Shown here: positions 37,145 through 50,635 of the stretch, one piece after another
Position numbering within the stretch: position 1 is the first letter of the stretch
Layout of the letters: each line of letters begins with the position of its first letter
Source: Spirodela intermedia
Taxonomy: Eukaryota; Streptophyta; Magnoliopsida; Alismatales; Araceae
Direction of reading: 5' to 3'
Assembly (NCBI GenBank): GCA_902729315.2
Contig: LR746264.1
Location: forward strand, 8,711,878 to 8,775,877
Length of the DNA: 64,000 bases
Notes under the pieces: generated by a model
Seen by the model: the letters and a program-made list of their open reading frames with translations, nothing else
The model's database searches: none
Told to the model about the DNA's origin: nothing
Made by a program: the position numbers and the translations under genes

Positions 37145-40100
37145 ATGGCGGCAGGTGTGGAAGAGGAAAAGGAGGAGAGAGAAGAGGTCGTAGTGGAGGA
37201 TAATGATGCGGAGGAGGGGGAAGGAGAAGGTGAGGAGGAGGATGACGCCGAGGAAGAAGAAGACGAGGAAGAGGACGGAGAGGTTGGAATGGACGGGGGT
37301 TCTTCATCCGATCGCGAGAAGATGACCGGATTCCTTCGCCGCCTGTCTTTCCAGCCAGTCAGTCTTCGTGTCCACGATATCGTTATCAAAGGGAACTCGA
37401 GGACCCGCGAGTCGTTGATCGAGGCCGAAGTCATCAACGCCTTTCGGTCGGCATCCACGATGCAGGAAGTCATCCAGGCAGCGTCGATCGCCAATGCTAA
37501 GCTGCGGAGGCTGGACATTTTTGATTCGGTCTCCATTACCCTCGACGCCGGCCCGCCAGAACTGCCCAACACCACCAACGTCGTCATCGAAGTTGTCGAA
37601 GCCAGAAACCCCCTCACCGGTGACGTCGGGATTTTCACTAAGCCTGAGGTGAACTATTCCTTAGTCTTCTATATCATGACAACAGATAATAGCAGCTATG
37701 GTTGTCACATTGCTTTTTCGAAGAAAAAGGTAGGGGACAAACCTACCGCCGACTGTGATGTCTGTGCTCATCACTGACGATCTTGTTCAGATAGCCGAGA
37801 GTGAGGTCTTCTCCAGACGAAAATGTGCCTGAATTAAGTCTATAGAATACCTCATGGTGTAAACTTGAGGAAGACATACTTCTTTATTCACATAACGTCA
37901 ATGTCGGCAACACAGCTTGTAGGATTAAGTGGCAAATAATCGTTCAGATTCTTCGAGCAAACTAGAAACATTACGCCGAGACATCTACATCCGGAAGAAA
38001 TAAGAGAATATTGTGGCTCGTCATTGGGCTGATTTGTCGGTTCTTTTTCCTGTTGTCCTGAGTTTGTTCACGATATTTATGGTCTTTGATTTAACAATGG
38101 TTCAACTTCTTTCCATCCGAATGTCTCCATGTTACCTCTGTTAATTAAACCTTTGCTTCATGTTCCTCAAGTGCTATGTTGCATATCATATTCCTTTCCT
38201 GTACTGCTGTCTATCGGCATCAAATGTACCCTCCTCGCTTCCATTTCAGTGTAAATATAGTCCTCTTAATATGCTTACTCGTGGCTAAAATCTGGTTGTA
38301 CATTACAATTGAGCAAGAGCGTAAACTACTCACCATTCAGATTTATTATTTCATATATTATTTCTAGAAGATATCCATAGAAATAATCTGAAAGATAACA
38401 TACAGAAAGAATCTTATTGTTTGACACCTTGAGTTATTGCACTGATACTGTGATATGTCATTTGCTTAAGTTTCCCTGTACAAGAATTCCGCCAATTTGT
38501 TTTAAATTCGCATATCATGTTTTCTAATTTTAATTTTCTTTTTAGGCTAGATCTTGGTCGCTTGAAGGGTCCCTCAAGTGGAAAAATGCACTTGGTTATG
38601 GTGATATTTGGGATGCTACTGGGGCCTATGGTTGGGACCAAACCACAGAGCTGGGCATTGGAGTTCGCATGCCAAGATTGAAGACATTTTCTATTCCTCT
38701 TACAGCTCGAATATCATTGCTATCTCAAGATTGGTTGAAGTTTTCTTCTTATACAGAACGCATGTTGGGCCTTTATGTCGGTCTCATCTCAACCAAGTAC
38801 CATGACTTGGCATATCATCTCACATGGCGTACCTTGACAGATCCTTCTCGCATGTCATCTCCTTCAATAAGGAGGCAATTGGGGCATAGCTTACTCTCAT
38901 CTTTGAAGTACACATTTAAGATTGATCGGCGGGATTCCCATCTGAGGCCCATGCGTGGATATGCCTTTGTTTCTACTTCACAATTAGGTGGTTTTGGTGA
39001 CTCCAGATTTCTGAGATTTGTGCGCCAGGTGCACACTGTTATTCACTTATCCTGGCTTAAATTCCTTTCTGCTTAGTGACTTTATCTATACCTGTATGGC
39101 TTTTAATTATTCCTATACTAATTCTTAAAATGCACAGCTTTGGTGGACTGCCCTTGTTCTACTTAAGAGAATTGTTGCCACCTTCTTGTCATTACAGTTG
39201 TCATGTATCTGTTGGGGTTCATCATGGGAATGAATTGCTTGTGGTATTTAGTAGCCATGTCTTGTGAAAGGATGACTTTAATATACCCGCGTGTTGATTC
39301 ACTTACGTGGCAACTGATCTCAATTTGATCCCAGGAAATGCAGGAGCCTGATTTTATTTGGTCGACATTCTGGTGTCGAGCTTGCATGATCTCTTGAGAT
39401 TTGGTTTCTTAATCCTGAACGAACCATCTTTTCATAGTGACTCATCTCTTAATGGTAAAGAGCCGTAGCAGTCCTGAAGTACCATAATGGATGAAACATT
39501 ACTCCACCCACACCTGATAAATAAAGGTTCTGTGTACCATTTTAGTTTACAAGAAACTAGAAATTTATATTTTGACTGGTTCTGGTATATCATTTTGAAA
39601 GCTAATCTGGAGTTGCTCTTTTTTTAATTCAAAATGCGTATAAACTTTTTTTATCTCACACCCATCTATTTTTCTTTTCGGAGTTACGCATGGAAGCTGG
39701 AACCATTCTCCGGTGGCCTTTCTCAGGGGGATAGATGACACTTTGTATTTTCCATGTGGTAGTGTGGTGCATGCATGAGCCCATTGATTTGATTTTAGTA
39801 AACTAAGGAGACATTTGGACGCCAGAAGATTTTTTTTTAATTTGGAGATTATTGTCCGCGGTTGCTTGTATCTTTCATTGTTTTTGTCGAGGGCTATCCG
39901 TTTAGTGATATATCTGGAAGGGGTATTCTACGGTTTCTTGATGAGTCACGCTCCTTTTCTGGGGCATTGTATTATTTGTGTATGCATATCTGCATTAGTA
40001 CATATATTCTTTTCATGGGGGGGGAGAGGCTCATATGGCTCGGGAATGAGGGCAGGCAAGCATGTGGTCTGGGCAGATTTGAGGGTATGATAGGGCGGGG

Positions 40101-41667
40101 AGGATTCATGAGTGCAAATAAGTACAGACTCGCACTCAAATATGAATATCTATGCTTTACCTGGATCATAAGGCTTCCTCTGGTTCCTGTTTAGAAAATG
40201 CCATCTAAGACTAGACTTATCACTTTTCTCCGTTACTCTAGGACGAATTCTCAATATCTGTGTGTGTGATGGTTCTAAGGGAATGAGAAGCGATGGATTG
40301 TGCTTGTTTTGCGGTTCTGCTTCTTGGTTAACATTTTTCTACTTGCGCTAGTTACATCTCCACTTTATTTCGCAATTAGCTTTTTTATAATTTACGTACT
40401 GTCATCTTTGAAATGACCCTTTTCTCCAGAGACTACGTTAACAAAAGATTATGTCACCCTTTTTTGAAAGATCTATATAAGCATGCATGCAGAATTATTG
40501 CAAAACAATAGACGAATATGAGTGATCATTTGCTTCGATGGTGTGTATTATCTCTCAGAAGAAGACTGGAGAATGCTGGTGTAGGACATTGGAACGTATC
40601 TTTTCAGAGAGGCTTTTTCACCACCCAATTAGACGTAGTCTCACATGTCTCCTTACTGTAGGAACAAGTTTTTGTCAGCATCATGGGCGCGTTTTCATGC
40701 TTATAAATCTGTATATATTGTCTGCATTCTTATCCTGCCAAGCGAATGGGTGATGCACAGTGGGGAGGGAGATCCGTCATTCATCTGATTTCCAAAACCA
40801 TATCTCTCTCTGTATACAATGAATACGCATCCCTTGTCAAACTGCGGCCGAGGAGCTTTGCCGATGATTTTATGGATATCCTCGTCTTTTCTATGCCATG
40901 GAAAGTTCCGGGCATTCATTCTCACTGAAGCTGCGAGATTGTCCTCTTTGTTTCCTGGCAGGAATTTGATCTTCGGGGCGCTGTTCCGCTTGGCTTTTAC
41001 AACACGGCTCTCAACCTGGGAGTCTCGGCGGGCATCATTCTGCCGTGGGGAAAGGGCTTCATGAGCACGGGCACCCCTGTTTCTGAGAGATTCTACATGG
41101 GCGGCCAGTCGTCTCCTGTTTGCAGCCTGGGAGGTCCCACCTCCTTGTTGGGCTTCCGGATGAGAGGAGTAGGCCCCACCGACTCCAAAAGGCTCATCCC
41201 CCCCAAATCGGGGGACGATCCGAGCAGCTCCCCAGGGCGAGATGTTCTTGGCGGCGACCTTGCGGCGACTGCCTTTGCCGACCTCTCATTTGATCTACCC
41301 CTCAAGTTGTTCAGGGAAGCCGGGATTCATGGCCATGCCTTTCTCTGCGCTGGGAACCTCGCCAAACTATCGGAAAATGAGATCGATTCCTTCTCCCCTC
41401 GTAGATTCTTGCAGTCTTTCCGGAGCACCGCCGGGGTCGGCATCATCATTCCTACCAAGCTCTTCCGCGTTGAGGTTCGTAATTTCTTCACATTTTCTTC
41501 ATCTGTTCTTCCAAAACCGATCTTCCGGTCTGGTGCGGCGTGGTGCGTCCTCTAATGAGCAGGCATTGGACCTCGGTCTTCAGATAAATTACTGTCGCGT
41601 GTTGAAGCAGTCAGAGCACGACCATGGGAAGACGGGCGTGCAGTTCAGTTTTTCTTCGCCGTTGTAG
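37145..41667 (+). CDS. SAM50: SAM50, sorting and assembly machinery beta-barrel protein (Omp85/BamA family), 4 exons, 527 aa
   Basis: SAM50 inserts and folds beta-barrel proteins in the mitochondrial outer membrane. Exons: 37145-37648, 38546-39028, 40962-41474, 41584-41667; all GT-AG, every junction at phase 0. Residues 1-50 are very acidic (Glu/Asp runs). A single POTRA-like domain follows (VRVHD-type start LRVHDIVIKGNSRTRESLIEAEV through NVVIEVVEARNPLTGD, about 75-162). The barrel fills the remainder, with SLLSQDWLKFSSYTER, SIRRQLGHSLLSSLKYTF, EFDLRGAVPLGFYN and the loop motif GFRMRGVGP. It ends TGVQFSFSSPL, a good beta-signal. One POTRA domain and no plastid transit peptide separate it from OEP80/Toc75. 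Intron 2 is 1.9 kb without recognisable content. The gene converges on the ETO1-like gene, with 417 bp between stop codons. Confidence 0.95.
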
Positions 41668-42084
41668 GCCTCGAGGTTAGATGAAGTACGCTTTGTTTTG
41701 CTTCATTCGGCCGAGTTGGGCTCGTAAACTGACCCGATCACTGTGTTTTGGTGGGTAGACGTTTAGAAAACCTCGCCTTTTTTCCATCTCGATCTGCATG
41801 TTTCTCCACCGAATTTCTCCCACAATAAATGATTCACGATTCGTCAGACATTTCCATTCTGCTAGCCCCCCTCTCTCCCCCGCTGTGATTTACCGCCATG
41901 GAATGGCGCAGATGAATCATCCAGCAGGATTTCATCTTCTGGGCACTTCAATGGGCGTCATCGTCTTCCTCGCTCCTCCCCCCTCTGCGTTGGTATATAC
42001 AGACCACCGCCTCCTGTCGTCTTCGTCGTCCTCAGGGGCTCTGAGAAGCGGAGGAATGGAAGCTGGACCTCGAGCACTGAACAA
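41668..42084. other. Shared 3' flank of the convergent SAM50 and ETO1-like genes
   Basis: The 417 bp between the two stop codons must hold both 3' UTRs and polyadenylation signals. AATAAA-like sequence occurs on the plus strand at about 41824 (ACAATAAATG). No separate gene is visible; overlapping transcripts from the two strands are possible. Confidence 0.45.
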
Positions 42085-45000
42085 TCATTTCTCCTGATTA
42101 GCTCGTCCACGGGTCCTGCCGTAGAGCTCCAGCGTGTCTCTGCTACCGGGGGCGAGGCAAAGCGCCGCCTCACAGTCCCGTGCAGCGTCGGCCGGCTTCC
42201 CTATGGACTCGAGGAACGCCGCCCGGAGGTGAAGCAGCTGCAGCTCCGGCCTGAAGGCGATCGCCCTCGAGAGCTCGGCGATTGCTTCCTCTTCCTTGCG
42301 GTCGTCCATAAGAACTAGAAAACCCACGGCACCGAAAAACCAGTGAGAAGATCCAGAGGAGCCAGAGACCCTAGAAGCTCCCCCTCCGACAAGCTCGAGC
42401 TCACCTGCGGCGCGGTATCTGTACGGATAGGTCCTCAGCGGATCCAACTCCGTCGTCTTCCCGAGATCGCATCTCGCCATGTCCCGATCGCAGTACTCGG
42501 AGCGCTTCTCGTACGCCGACGCATTGCTCGGTGCTTTCTCGATCAACCTGGTCATCTCCTCGTAGGCGGCCTTCCGGCGATCCTTGAGGAAGTACACGCG
42601 GGCGAGGCCCTGGTGCGCCCTCGTATGACGGATTTTAATGGCGTTGACGTAGCAGTCGGCGGCGAGGTCCAGCTTATCGCAGTCGACATAGACGCTCCCC
42701 AGGTTGTTCAGCGCCTGCCGGAAAATCTCAGTCGCCGGAACCCTAGACACAGCAGAGCTGGGGAAGGACGATCACCTGTCCCTTGCGGAGCCCGTCGGAG
42801 GGGCACCTGAGAGCCTCTTCGAGGAGGTGGATGACGTACGACGAGGACTCGGCGTTTAGGCTCTCGTCGGCTAGAACGTAGGCCTTGAGGAAGAAGGCTT
42901 CGAATGATCTTCTGATGGATAATGATTCTTCCGCTATGGCCAGAGCTTCTCCGCGGTGGCCGGTTTCATACAGCATCCACCCCTCGTAGACCAGCCCTTC
43001 GTGCTCGTGCGGCGAAAGGGATCGAGCCAGCCGCAGGCTGCGCATGGCCGCCTTCTGGGAGTTCAGCCTGATTGCACCATTGATGACTTGGGTCAGAGAA
43101 ATTAAGAACAGCAAGGGCAGGAGTAAAAGAAAACAAAAAGAAAATCTGATCCCGCCGTTTGAAGGGCATGCAGAATGGCTCGTGCTGTCGGCTTCGTCTC
43201 CGATGAGTGGGATGAACAGATGGATGATCACCAGGCTGACCTTAATAGGAGAAGAGACTGTCGGAACCAGAGGAAGCTCTTGCTGGGATCGTTCGCCAAC
43301 ATCTGATGCAGCACAGCGAGCGATCCGACCTCGTCCACGCGAGACCATCTGTCGTAGAGCTGGATCCAGCAGTCGGCCAAGCTCCATCGTTGGACGAGCC
43401 GCTGGAGGGCTTCAACCAGGCGGTCGCCATGAACCCTACCGTGGAACATCATGTAATCGGGGTCCAAGGACATGAGGGCCTGTATGTCCCGCAGAGCGCC
43501 GCCGTAGTCTTCGAGGGCCATGGAGAACCAGGCCCGGAGCTCCAGACAGTCGGCGGAGACCTTGAACCCGAGGACCTTGTTGATCTCTGCAATGGCGGCG
43601 GCGATGATGTTGTCCTCCATGAGGAGGATGGCTCTGTACTTGTACGGGTAGACGAGGGTCGGATCGAGCCTGGTGGCGTCGTTCAGGTCCCTCATCTTCT
43701 CCTCCATGCTGCTGCAGTAAAGAGACCGCTCCTGGTGCGCCCATCCGACGCGATCGTTAGCCATGACCAGAGAATTGAGCTGCTTGAAGGCCGAGTACCT
43801 GTTCCCTCGCCTGTACATGGCCCGGGCGGCGCCGGCGAGAGAGTATACGTGCCCGGCCTTCGCCGCCACCTCGAACCATCCCTGAGCGGCCTCGCAGTCG
43901 TCTCTCTCTAGCATGGCGCATCCCAGCTGGTGCAGCCCTAGCTGCCTCTGCCATTCGGTCTCCGCAGACTCGGCGAGCCTCTCCAGGAGCATGACGGCGG
44001 TGTTCGACCTCATGCTCTCCTCCTCCATGACCACCTGGCTGAGGAAGTAGTACAGGGCGAAGGAGGCATGCCCAGCGGAGGCAAGCTTCCGCCTTCCCTC
44101 GCCGGTGCAGAGGAGGCGGGTGACGCGGGAGTCACGCAGGGACTGCGGGAGCAACCTGAGGAAGACCTGCAAGCAAGAACCCACCAGCAGGGTGGCCGTC
44201 TCCTCCAGCCCGTTTTCCACGAGGAGGAGGGCATCTTCCATGCCGGCGACCAGCGAGGCCAGCCGGGAGTCGCAGGCTGACTTCAGTTCCTCGCAGCAGA
44301 ATTTGTTCGAGAAGGAGAGGAGCTCGATGAGGATCTCCAGTGGCGACCCGTCCAGAGAGCCCGTCCGGCTGAAGATGTCCACGGTCCTCATCCCCTCCGC
44401 GGATATGTCGTTGTGGGCGAAGTTGATGTTCTCTCCCCGGGATTCCATGAATCCTCCGTACATCATCGTTCTGAATGGTTTGGACAGGGCGGCGATCTTG
44501 TACCTATTGCAGACGATCTCTTCGTCGCCTATGAAGAAAGCTACATCTCCTTCGTTTTCCTCCTGCTGCTGGTTTGGGGAAGCAAAGCCGGAGGAGTCGG
44601 CTGTGCGGCGGCACGGGCACGGGCCGGCGGCGAAGTCGGGATCGTACCCGTGGAGGAGGGCGGCACGGGGGCACTCCAGAGTTGGGCCGCCGCAGGGGGA
44701 GGCTGAAGGAGAACGCGGCAGAGCGTCGAAGTGGAGCCAGGCGGAGAGGACGATTTTGTGGTGGACATCGCCAGCGTGGAGACGGGCACAGCAGAGGGAG
44801 CGACGGAGGAGCTTGGGGTCATTCAGGGAGCGGAGGAGGGAATGCTGCTCGAGGTGGAGGTCGCATCGGTCGTCGGGAGCGGCGGTGGAGAGGCGACGGA
44901 AGGAGGAGGCAAGCGCGGAGACCTGGTCGGCTGGGCGGAGGAACGGTTCGATAGGGGGGTCGATGAGATCCGCAGAAGGAAGGCCGTAGGGGAGGAGGGC

Positions 45001-45243
45001 CTCGGGGTAGACGGAAGCGGGCGGTAAGGACTTGGTTCGGCGATGGCTGCCGGAGTCGTGGGACGTGGTGCGGCGGTGGCGGTGGTGGTGCTGCTTCTGA
45101 TGAAGGTGATGGTGATGGTGGTGGTGGGGCTTGTCGTGCCCGGAGGGGGAGGTGCTCACGGCGTAGACCTGGTTGCTGCCGCCCTTGCAGCCGTCGCCGC
45201 CCAGCTGCAGGCTACGGATGCTGTTCAAGATTTGGTTCTTCAT
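42085..45243 (-). CDS. EOL-like: ETO1-like protein (BTB plus TPR, E3 ligase adaptor), 4 exons, 944 aa
   Basis: ETO1 and its EOL paralogues bind type-2 ACC synthases through TPRs and bring them to CUL3 ligases through the BTB domain, limiting ethylene synthesis. Exons: 45243-43241, 43067-42776, 42714-42405, 42314-42085; GT-AG with consistent phases. The start is the first ATG (MKNQILNS), preceded in frame only by non-ATG codons. Residues about 38-58 are a histidine-rich run. PPIEPFLRPADQVSALASSFRRL precedes the BTB domain (about 232-332: DVAFFIGDEEIVCNRYKIAALSKPFRTMMYGGF). TPR-rich helices occupy about 360-930, including WQRQLGLHQLGCAMLERDDCEAA, DLNDATRLDPTLVYPYKYRA and ALNNLGSVYVDCDKLDLAADCY. 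Length is close to ETO1's usual 950 or so. Whether it is ETO1 itself or an EOL would need a tree. Confidence 0.93.
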
Positions 45244-46038
45244 ATCTCCCTCCGCCGCCTCGTCTAGCACCGCCAGCCGAATTCACCTCCTTCTAGGCCC
45301 TCCTCGCCGCCGAACACTCATGTAACCAGGAGGAACCGCCGGCGGCGGCGGCGGCGGCTGAAATGCTTCCAGACAGAAAAACGGACAAGCCAGGGGGAGG
45401 GGGCCCGATCAACAGACGCTAGGCCAGGCCAACGAGAGGAGGAGAGACGGCGACGAAGCCATGGAAACCCAAACGGTGATGATGATGCACAACTGCGGCC
45501 CCAAAAACTCCCTCTACCCTCCTCTGTTCTTCCCCCAAAATTCCTCTTTCAGCACAGCGAGAGCCCCGACGGCGGCTCATCCTCCGACCTCTCGTTGATT
45601 TCATGATCCAGAACTTCAACGAATTCACATGCATTCGAAGAAGGAATGCCCGACAAACCAGAGGCCCTGTTCCATAGCCCCCAACTCTTCCTTCCATCCT
45701 GTGAATTACGAAATAATCAAGTGCTTACCGAAAATCTCCGTTCCATCTCAAAGCAGAGCAGGTGAGTGACTGCTATACTCAAGCGTTGATCCTCTAATCC
45801 GTCTCTGATCTAAACGGGCCAGGCCCACGCCACAGTTACTCCTGCTGCATGCCGACAGGCGCCACGTGACTAGCCCTTAATGGGCCAATCCCCGGCGGGA
45901 CCACCCCACAGGACGACAATCCGACCAAGCCCCACTCCGGTGACACGTGTCAGCAGTTCAACACCATGGGGACATCAATCACAGTATCTTCTATATGAGA
46001 ATAGTTACAGCGTACAAGAATCCCCTGTTCCAGCATCT
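45244..46038. promoter_or_regulatory. ETO1-like upstream region and 3' flank of the PPR gene
   Basis: Both neighbours are read leftwards, so these 795 bp hold the promoter/leader of the ETO1-like gene and the 3' end of the PPR gene. A GCC-trinucleotide run lies at 45341-45358. TGGGCC/GGCCCA site II cores occur near 45828-45835 and 45880-45886, and ACGTG cores near 45866 and 45944. A short plus-strand frame from an ATG at 45461 resembles no family and is not called. Confidence 0.5.
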
Positions 46039-49000
46039 TTACACCATCTTCATAACCCACAGCTTGTACTTGCCTATACGGAGATATACAAGGCAGGGCC
46101 CGATGAGGTCCATGTCGGAGAGGCGCTTGCAGAGGTTCAGATATCGGTCAACGCCGGAGTCCTCCTGCAAGGTCGTCCTCAGCCCCTGCAAGACGGCGGC
46201 GCTGTCCAGGTAGCCGGGGCGCATGCCAGAGTCCAGCATCTCCACCAGGGTCTCCGCCGCCTTGGCGTAGTATCCGCCCTTGAGATAGCCCCGCAGGAGC
46301 CACAGCAGGGTCTTCTTCCGGGGGCCGGCGGCCGCCACCTCCATGCTGGCGAGCAGGCGGCCAACGGCACCCTCCTCGTTCTGGGAGGCGCATATGGCGA
46401 GGACGATGTTGTAGAGCTCGCTGTCGGGTTGCCTGCCAGAGAGCTTCATCTCCCACAGCTGCTGCTCAGCCTGCAATCCACAGCCGGCGCAGGTGTACAT
46501 GGCCAGGAGCCTCTCGTGGACGGCCCCCGCGACCGTCGAGCCGCCCTCCTGGATCGCCCATGAGGATAGACGGATGGCATCACTCATAAGATCCTCCTGG
46601 TATTGCTCGATGAGACTCTGAGCCTCCTCGTCGAGCTCCGCCACAGCTCCGGTCTTTATGGAGCCTCTCAGCCTGCGCAGAGATCTGGAGAATTCTTTCT
46701 GTTCTTTGACCAGGGCTGTCAGTGCGACTACGTAGCTGTAAGCCTCGGGCTTCAGTCCGCACTCCCTGCATTCGGTCACTAGCTTGACAGCACTCATGCA
46801 CCTGCCGTCAGCCTGGGTATTGATTGGAATTGCAACCAGTGAGAATAGGAAAACGGTTCCAATATTTTAAGGGTCGATCTGATGCTCCACAACTAGCAAG
46901 AGAACTGTCATGGGTATCAGACCGAAAAAGAGGAACCTATTAGAAAGATGACGAGGCCTCCAAAAAAGAGGTTTTTTCGGAGGTGAAACTTATATACATA
47001 CATCCCCACTTCTGTGGGTGAAATAAAGAAGACCAGATTAATATGGGACCTTCGATTGCTGCCGGGAAAGGAAGAACGGCCATGGGAGACGGGGATTCAC
47101 AAGCATTCTCGGCGCTCCCTCGAGGGGTTTGACAGTGGAGATCAAGCAGGGCGGGCATTCAGAGGATGCCGTCTCAGATGAGCAGCTGAGACTTTGGGGT
47201 TGATAACAAGGGACTTTTCTTCTCCTCCCTTTTTCTCAGGCAACAGGAAGGGAGAACAGGGGAGATTAATTTTAGACTATCGCTTTGTAAGGTCTTTGAT
47301 ATTTACCCGCTTTCCAGGGAAACTCGGTTTAGGACTTTCTTCCATAAAGCAGACAGTTGTGCAGGTGTCACAGACGAAGCAATAGAGAAATGCACCAAAT
47401 GCGACCAAAACTGATGTCCATGAATTCTTCCATACATTGGAAATCTACTATTTCATAGGCAGGAATGCGTGGCCCAACCATATAGTCTCACTTAGGAGCA
47501 CATCCGCAATATTGTCCTTAATAGAGAATCTCGAAGCTCAAAGGCAGTGCTGATGGAGTAAGGGATCTACGGAATGTCTACGGGTTAAGGTTTACCATTT
47601 AACCCAATAATAAAGTTGCATCTTCAGAACACTGGAGGTACCCACTGATCAGACAGTTTTCTTCTACATCTGATCACATAGAGTTGAGAACTTACCCCAC
47701 CAAAACATATAGAGATGGAAATATGAATCTGCCTGACTTAATGCGCAAGAACTTTGGAAAGAACATATGCCCCTATTTATCCAATTGTTGCTATGGACCT
47801 CACTATCCAATTGATGAATTTCTGAGTGAAGCAAATATGACGCAACATCCTATACACAGTATTTCAACTCACCCTATGATAAAACTTTTCAAAGTTGATA
47901 TTCAGCACACATCTCCTCTTCTCATCTAACAAGACAGTAGATGACTAAGACGGATAAACTAGAACAGTAAGTTTTTTTTCCCAAATCCATTTCTCTCAAT
48001 CATTGGGATGCAAAAAATGCAGTCATGTCAACTCTTTCCTGTCAATATAGGGATTTTTTTTGGAATTTTCTGTTATTCCTTCCCCCCTATACGGTTCACA
48101 AGGTAGCTTGTAAAAAAAAGCCATCCACCAACATGATTTAGGCCCTCCTTCCACCAACTTCTTCAACATTTCACTAAAACCATCAAAATTGAATCAAATA
48201 GTTTATCTGGATCTACTGTAATGCAGTACACAATAGCAAATATCAACAGTCTCTGAGAATTACCTTTATGCTCTTGACTATGGTCAATAGAAACTCCGAA
48301 GGCTAGTCAGGTGATACTAGAACTCGGTCAAACTTGGACTGAAAAATATTTAGTTGAAACTAGTACAAGTTAATCTTATTTTGGAAATTTTCCATCAGTC
48401 AGGGTACTGCTCCTGACAACGATAAAAACATTTCATTTCACGTTCCTGTTTTGTGATAGAACAGATGCACCATTGGATATCTAACATAGCTGAAATCTCC
48501 ACCAGGATATCAAATGTCTGCGAAGGTAGCTTTCAGCTGGTGCAGTCTCTAGAACAAAGACCTCCTAGTAACATTACTGCATAAACAATAAGGGGATGTG
48601 AGTCTCCTTATAACATTCTGGTCCTTTCAAAACTTTGAAGATAATTGACATATTAAAATGGTCCATATTTTTCTGCTCTCCATCCAGGATTTCTTTATGC
48701 CACCACATTGTCAGCCGCCATAGATTTCCATAGTTCCGCAACATTATTATTCTACTATTGGTTGGCAACAAGTTGTTCTGCTTACATAAGCTGTATTCCT
48801 CAAGGTAGATTCCATCATGTAATACCACAAATAATCCTTTGCCAGTTTTTACATGGCCACCACAAGGCCATACAAAAAGTGTATTCCTCTCTATTAAAAA
48901 AAAAAATGGTCTGGCCTGTACAGTATTACCAACAACTTTCAGGTAAACTACTATTTGATGTGATTTGACAGAACAGATTGAAGCCACTAAAAAATAAAAT

Positions 49001-50635
49001 GTGATTGCAATTACATTATCTCTAACGTGTATCATCCAATAACATCGATGGAAAACCCATCACAAATGTATTCGGGAAAGCTTCCAGAGAGGGGCAACAA
49101 AAACCCTTGTTTCTCTTGAACACTTCTTTACCATTGTACAATGATCCACAGCCACTGTTTCCCTTACCCTCCAAGAGATTAATGGTGGTATCATGGAGCG
49201 AAAGAAAGTGAAATCCCAAAAAAAATCCAGATCTATGTCCTATTGGAGAGGATACAACCTTGCAGAAACGGGATATACCCTTAAATGAACAGCTCATCAT
49301 GGTTCGATAAAAGTGGCAAAAAGCATGTTAGTTAAATTGCATATTAGTTAAATTTTAAACGATAAATATTGAGAATCTTTTCGTGATCATTTTCAAGATT
49401 AGTGTTATAACCACAACACTTTATTCTCAAGAAAAGAAAGGTTATCCACATGTATGTGGAGACGGATAACCAAAATGTGCATGACAGATGCAATTCATTT
49501 GGATTCTACCGAGGTCAATACATAACAGAACGAAATGAAAATATGAATGCACATGAAACCAAAATAAATGCTCGCTAATGCGCAGTTATTACATAGACGA
49601 GAACAATACATATTCCCCATTAATCATTTAGAAAACGGTTTACATCGGAGGACGACGATGGAAGTATTTCCATGAAAGAAAAACCCCAGCACAAATTTTG
49701 ATCAATATTTCAACCCTTGAAAATTTAATAACCAATTAAAAGCATCAAAATGCTCTCAATTAATGGATGTTGAGCATAAAATTTCAAAAAGAACATATAT
49801 ATATATATATATATATATGCATATATGGAGCAATTGAAGTTAAAACTTGCGGTCCGGTTTAAATCACCACTGAGTTGGAATGCTGAAGGCCGAAAGTGAA
49901 CTGTTCATAAAAATTGAAAATTCTTACCATCATCTTCCAGGCAAGGTACCCGACCAGACCCCTTTGATCCTCAAGTTCATCTCCGGTTACGTGATTCCCA
50001 ATTCCCCCTCGTCTCAACACATTTTTCACAAATAAAACCGCCTCCTCTTCCTTACCCCTGTCCCAGTACGAAGATATGACCTTCTCTACCATACTGAACC
50101 CTGGCTCTAGCCCGACACAGTCAATCTCGTTAAGCAGACCGACCAAATCCTCAACCGCATGGTCTTCACCGACCAGACGATCAATCCACCCGCAAGCGAT
50201 CGACACCATCAGTTCCATAGTCTCGGCGTCCACCCGGTTTTCCTTCCTCAGCCAGTCGAAGACCTCGAGGGCACAGTAGGTGTCCTTCCCCTCCTGAGAG
50301 AAGTACAAGAGAACCAGCTGGAGCTCGCGCGCCGACAGCCTCTCTACCAAGTCACCGAGAACGTCGGAAGGGTCCCGGACCATCCGCTCTAGCTCCTCAA
50401 CGGCTTCGAAGAACCCATCACCCAAATCATCCGTCGTGTCGCTGGTCAAAACCCGATCCAACCTGACGGCTCGCGGCGCCTTTAGCCGCGGAACATCGGT
50501 CAATCGGACAGGGAAACGAAGGCTACGGACCCGGTGAACGAACGGTGCGGCGCAGGAGAAGCCCCCGCGGGAGCGCGAAGAAGAAGAAGAAGAAAACCTG
50601 ATGAACGAGGAGCCGGCAGGGGAGGGAAGCGCCAT
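46039..50635 (-). CDS. Pentatricopeptide-repeat protein, At2g30100-type, 2 exons, 493 aa
   Basis: PPR proteins bind organellar RNA; this subtype is predicted to be plastid-targeted and its target is not known to me. Exon 1 is 50635-49928 and exon 2 is 46812-46039. The AAGATGATG/GTAAGA donor and TACCCAG/GCTGAC acceptor join GYLAWKMM to ADGRCMSAVKLV in phase 0. The N-terminus is Ser/Arg-rich without acids, transit-peptide-like. Characteristic blocks: FFEAVEELERMVRDPSDVL, LSARELQLVLLYFSQEGKD, ALEVFDWLRKENRVDAETME, GLEPGFSMVEKVISSYWDRG, then GLKPEAYSYVVALTALVKE, VHERLLAMYTCAGCGLQAE, LYNIVLAICASQ and a C-terminal IGPCLVYLRIGKYKLWVMKM. The stop is TAA at 46039. The 3.1 kb intron contains scattered open frames with no recognised domain and an (AT)n tract at 49795-49818. 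Confidence 0.9.
46813..49927 (-). other. 3.1 kb intron of the PPR gene
   Basis: AT-rich, with short open frames (for example 47684-47929 plus, 48574-49035 minus, 49022-49300 minus) that resemble nothing I know and carry no transposon motif. A pure (AT)n run at 49795-49818 lies near the 5' splice site. A short direct repeat AGTTAAATT- lies at about 49328-49352. Confidence 0.6.

Noticed and set aside
43306-45027. Plus-strand frames opposite the ETO1-like gene
   Set aside because: GC-biased shadows; the minus-strand frame is an excellent family match.
45419-45697. Frames upstream of the ETO1-like start (minus 45419-45697; plus from ATG 45461)
   Set aside because: Low-complexity His/Arg-rich or proline-rich translations without homology, in the probable promoter/leader.
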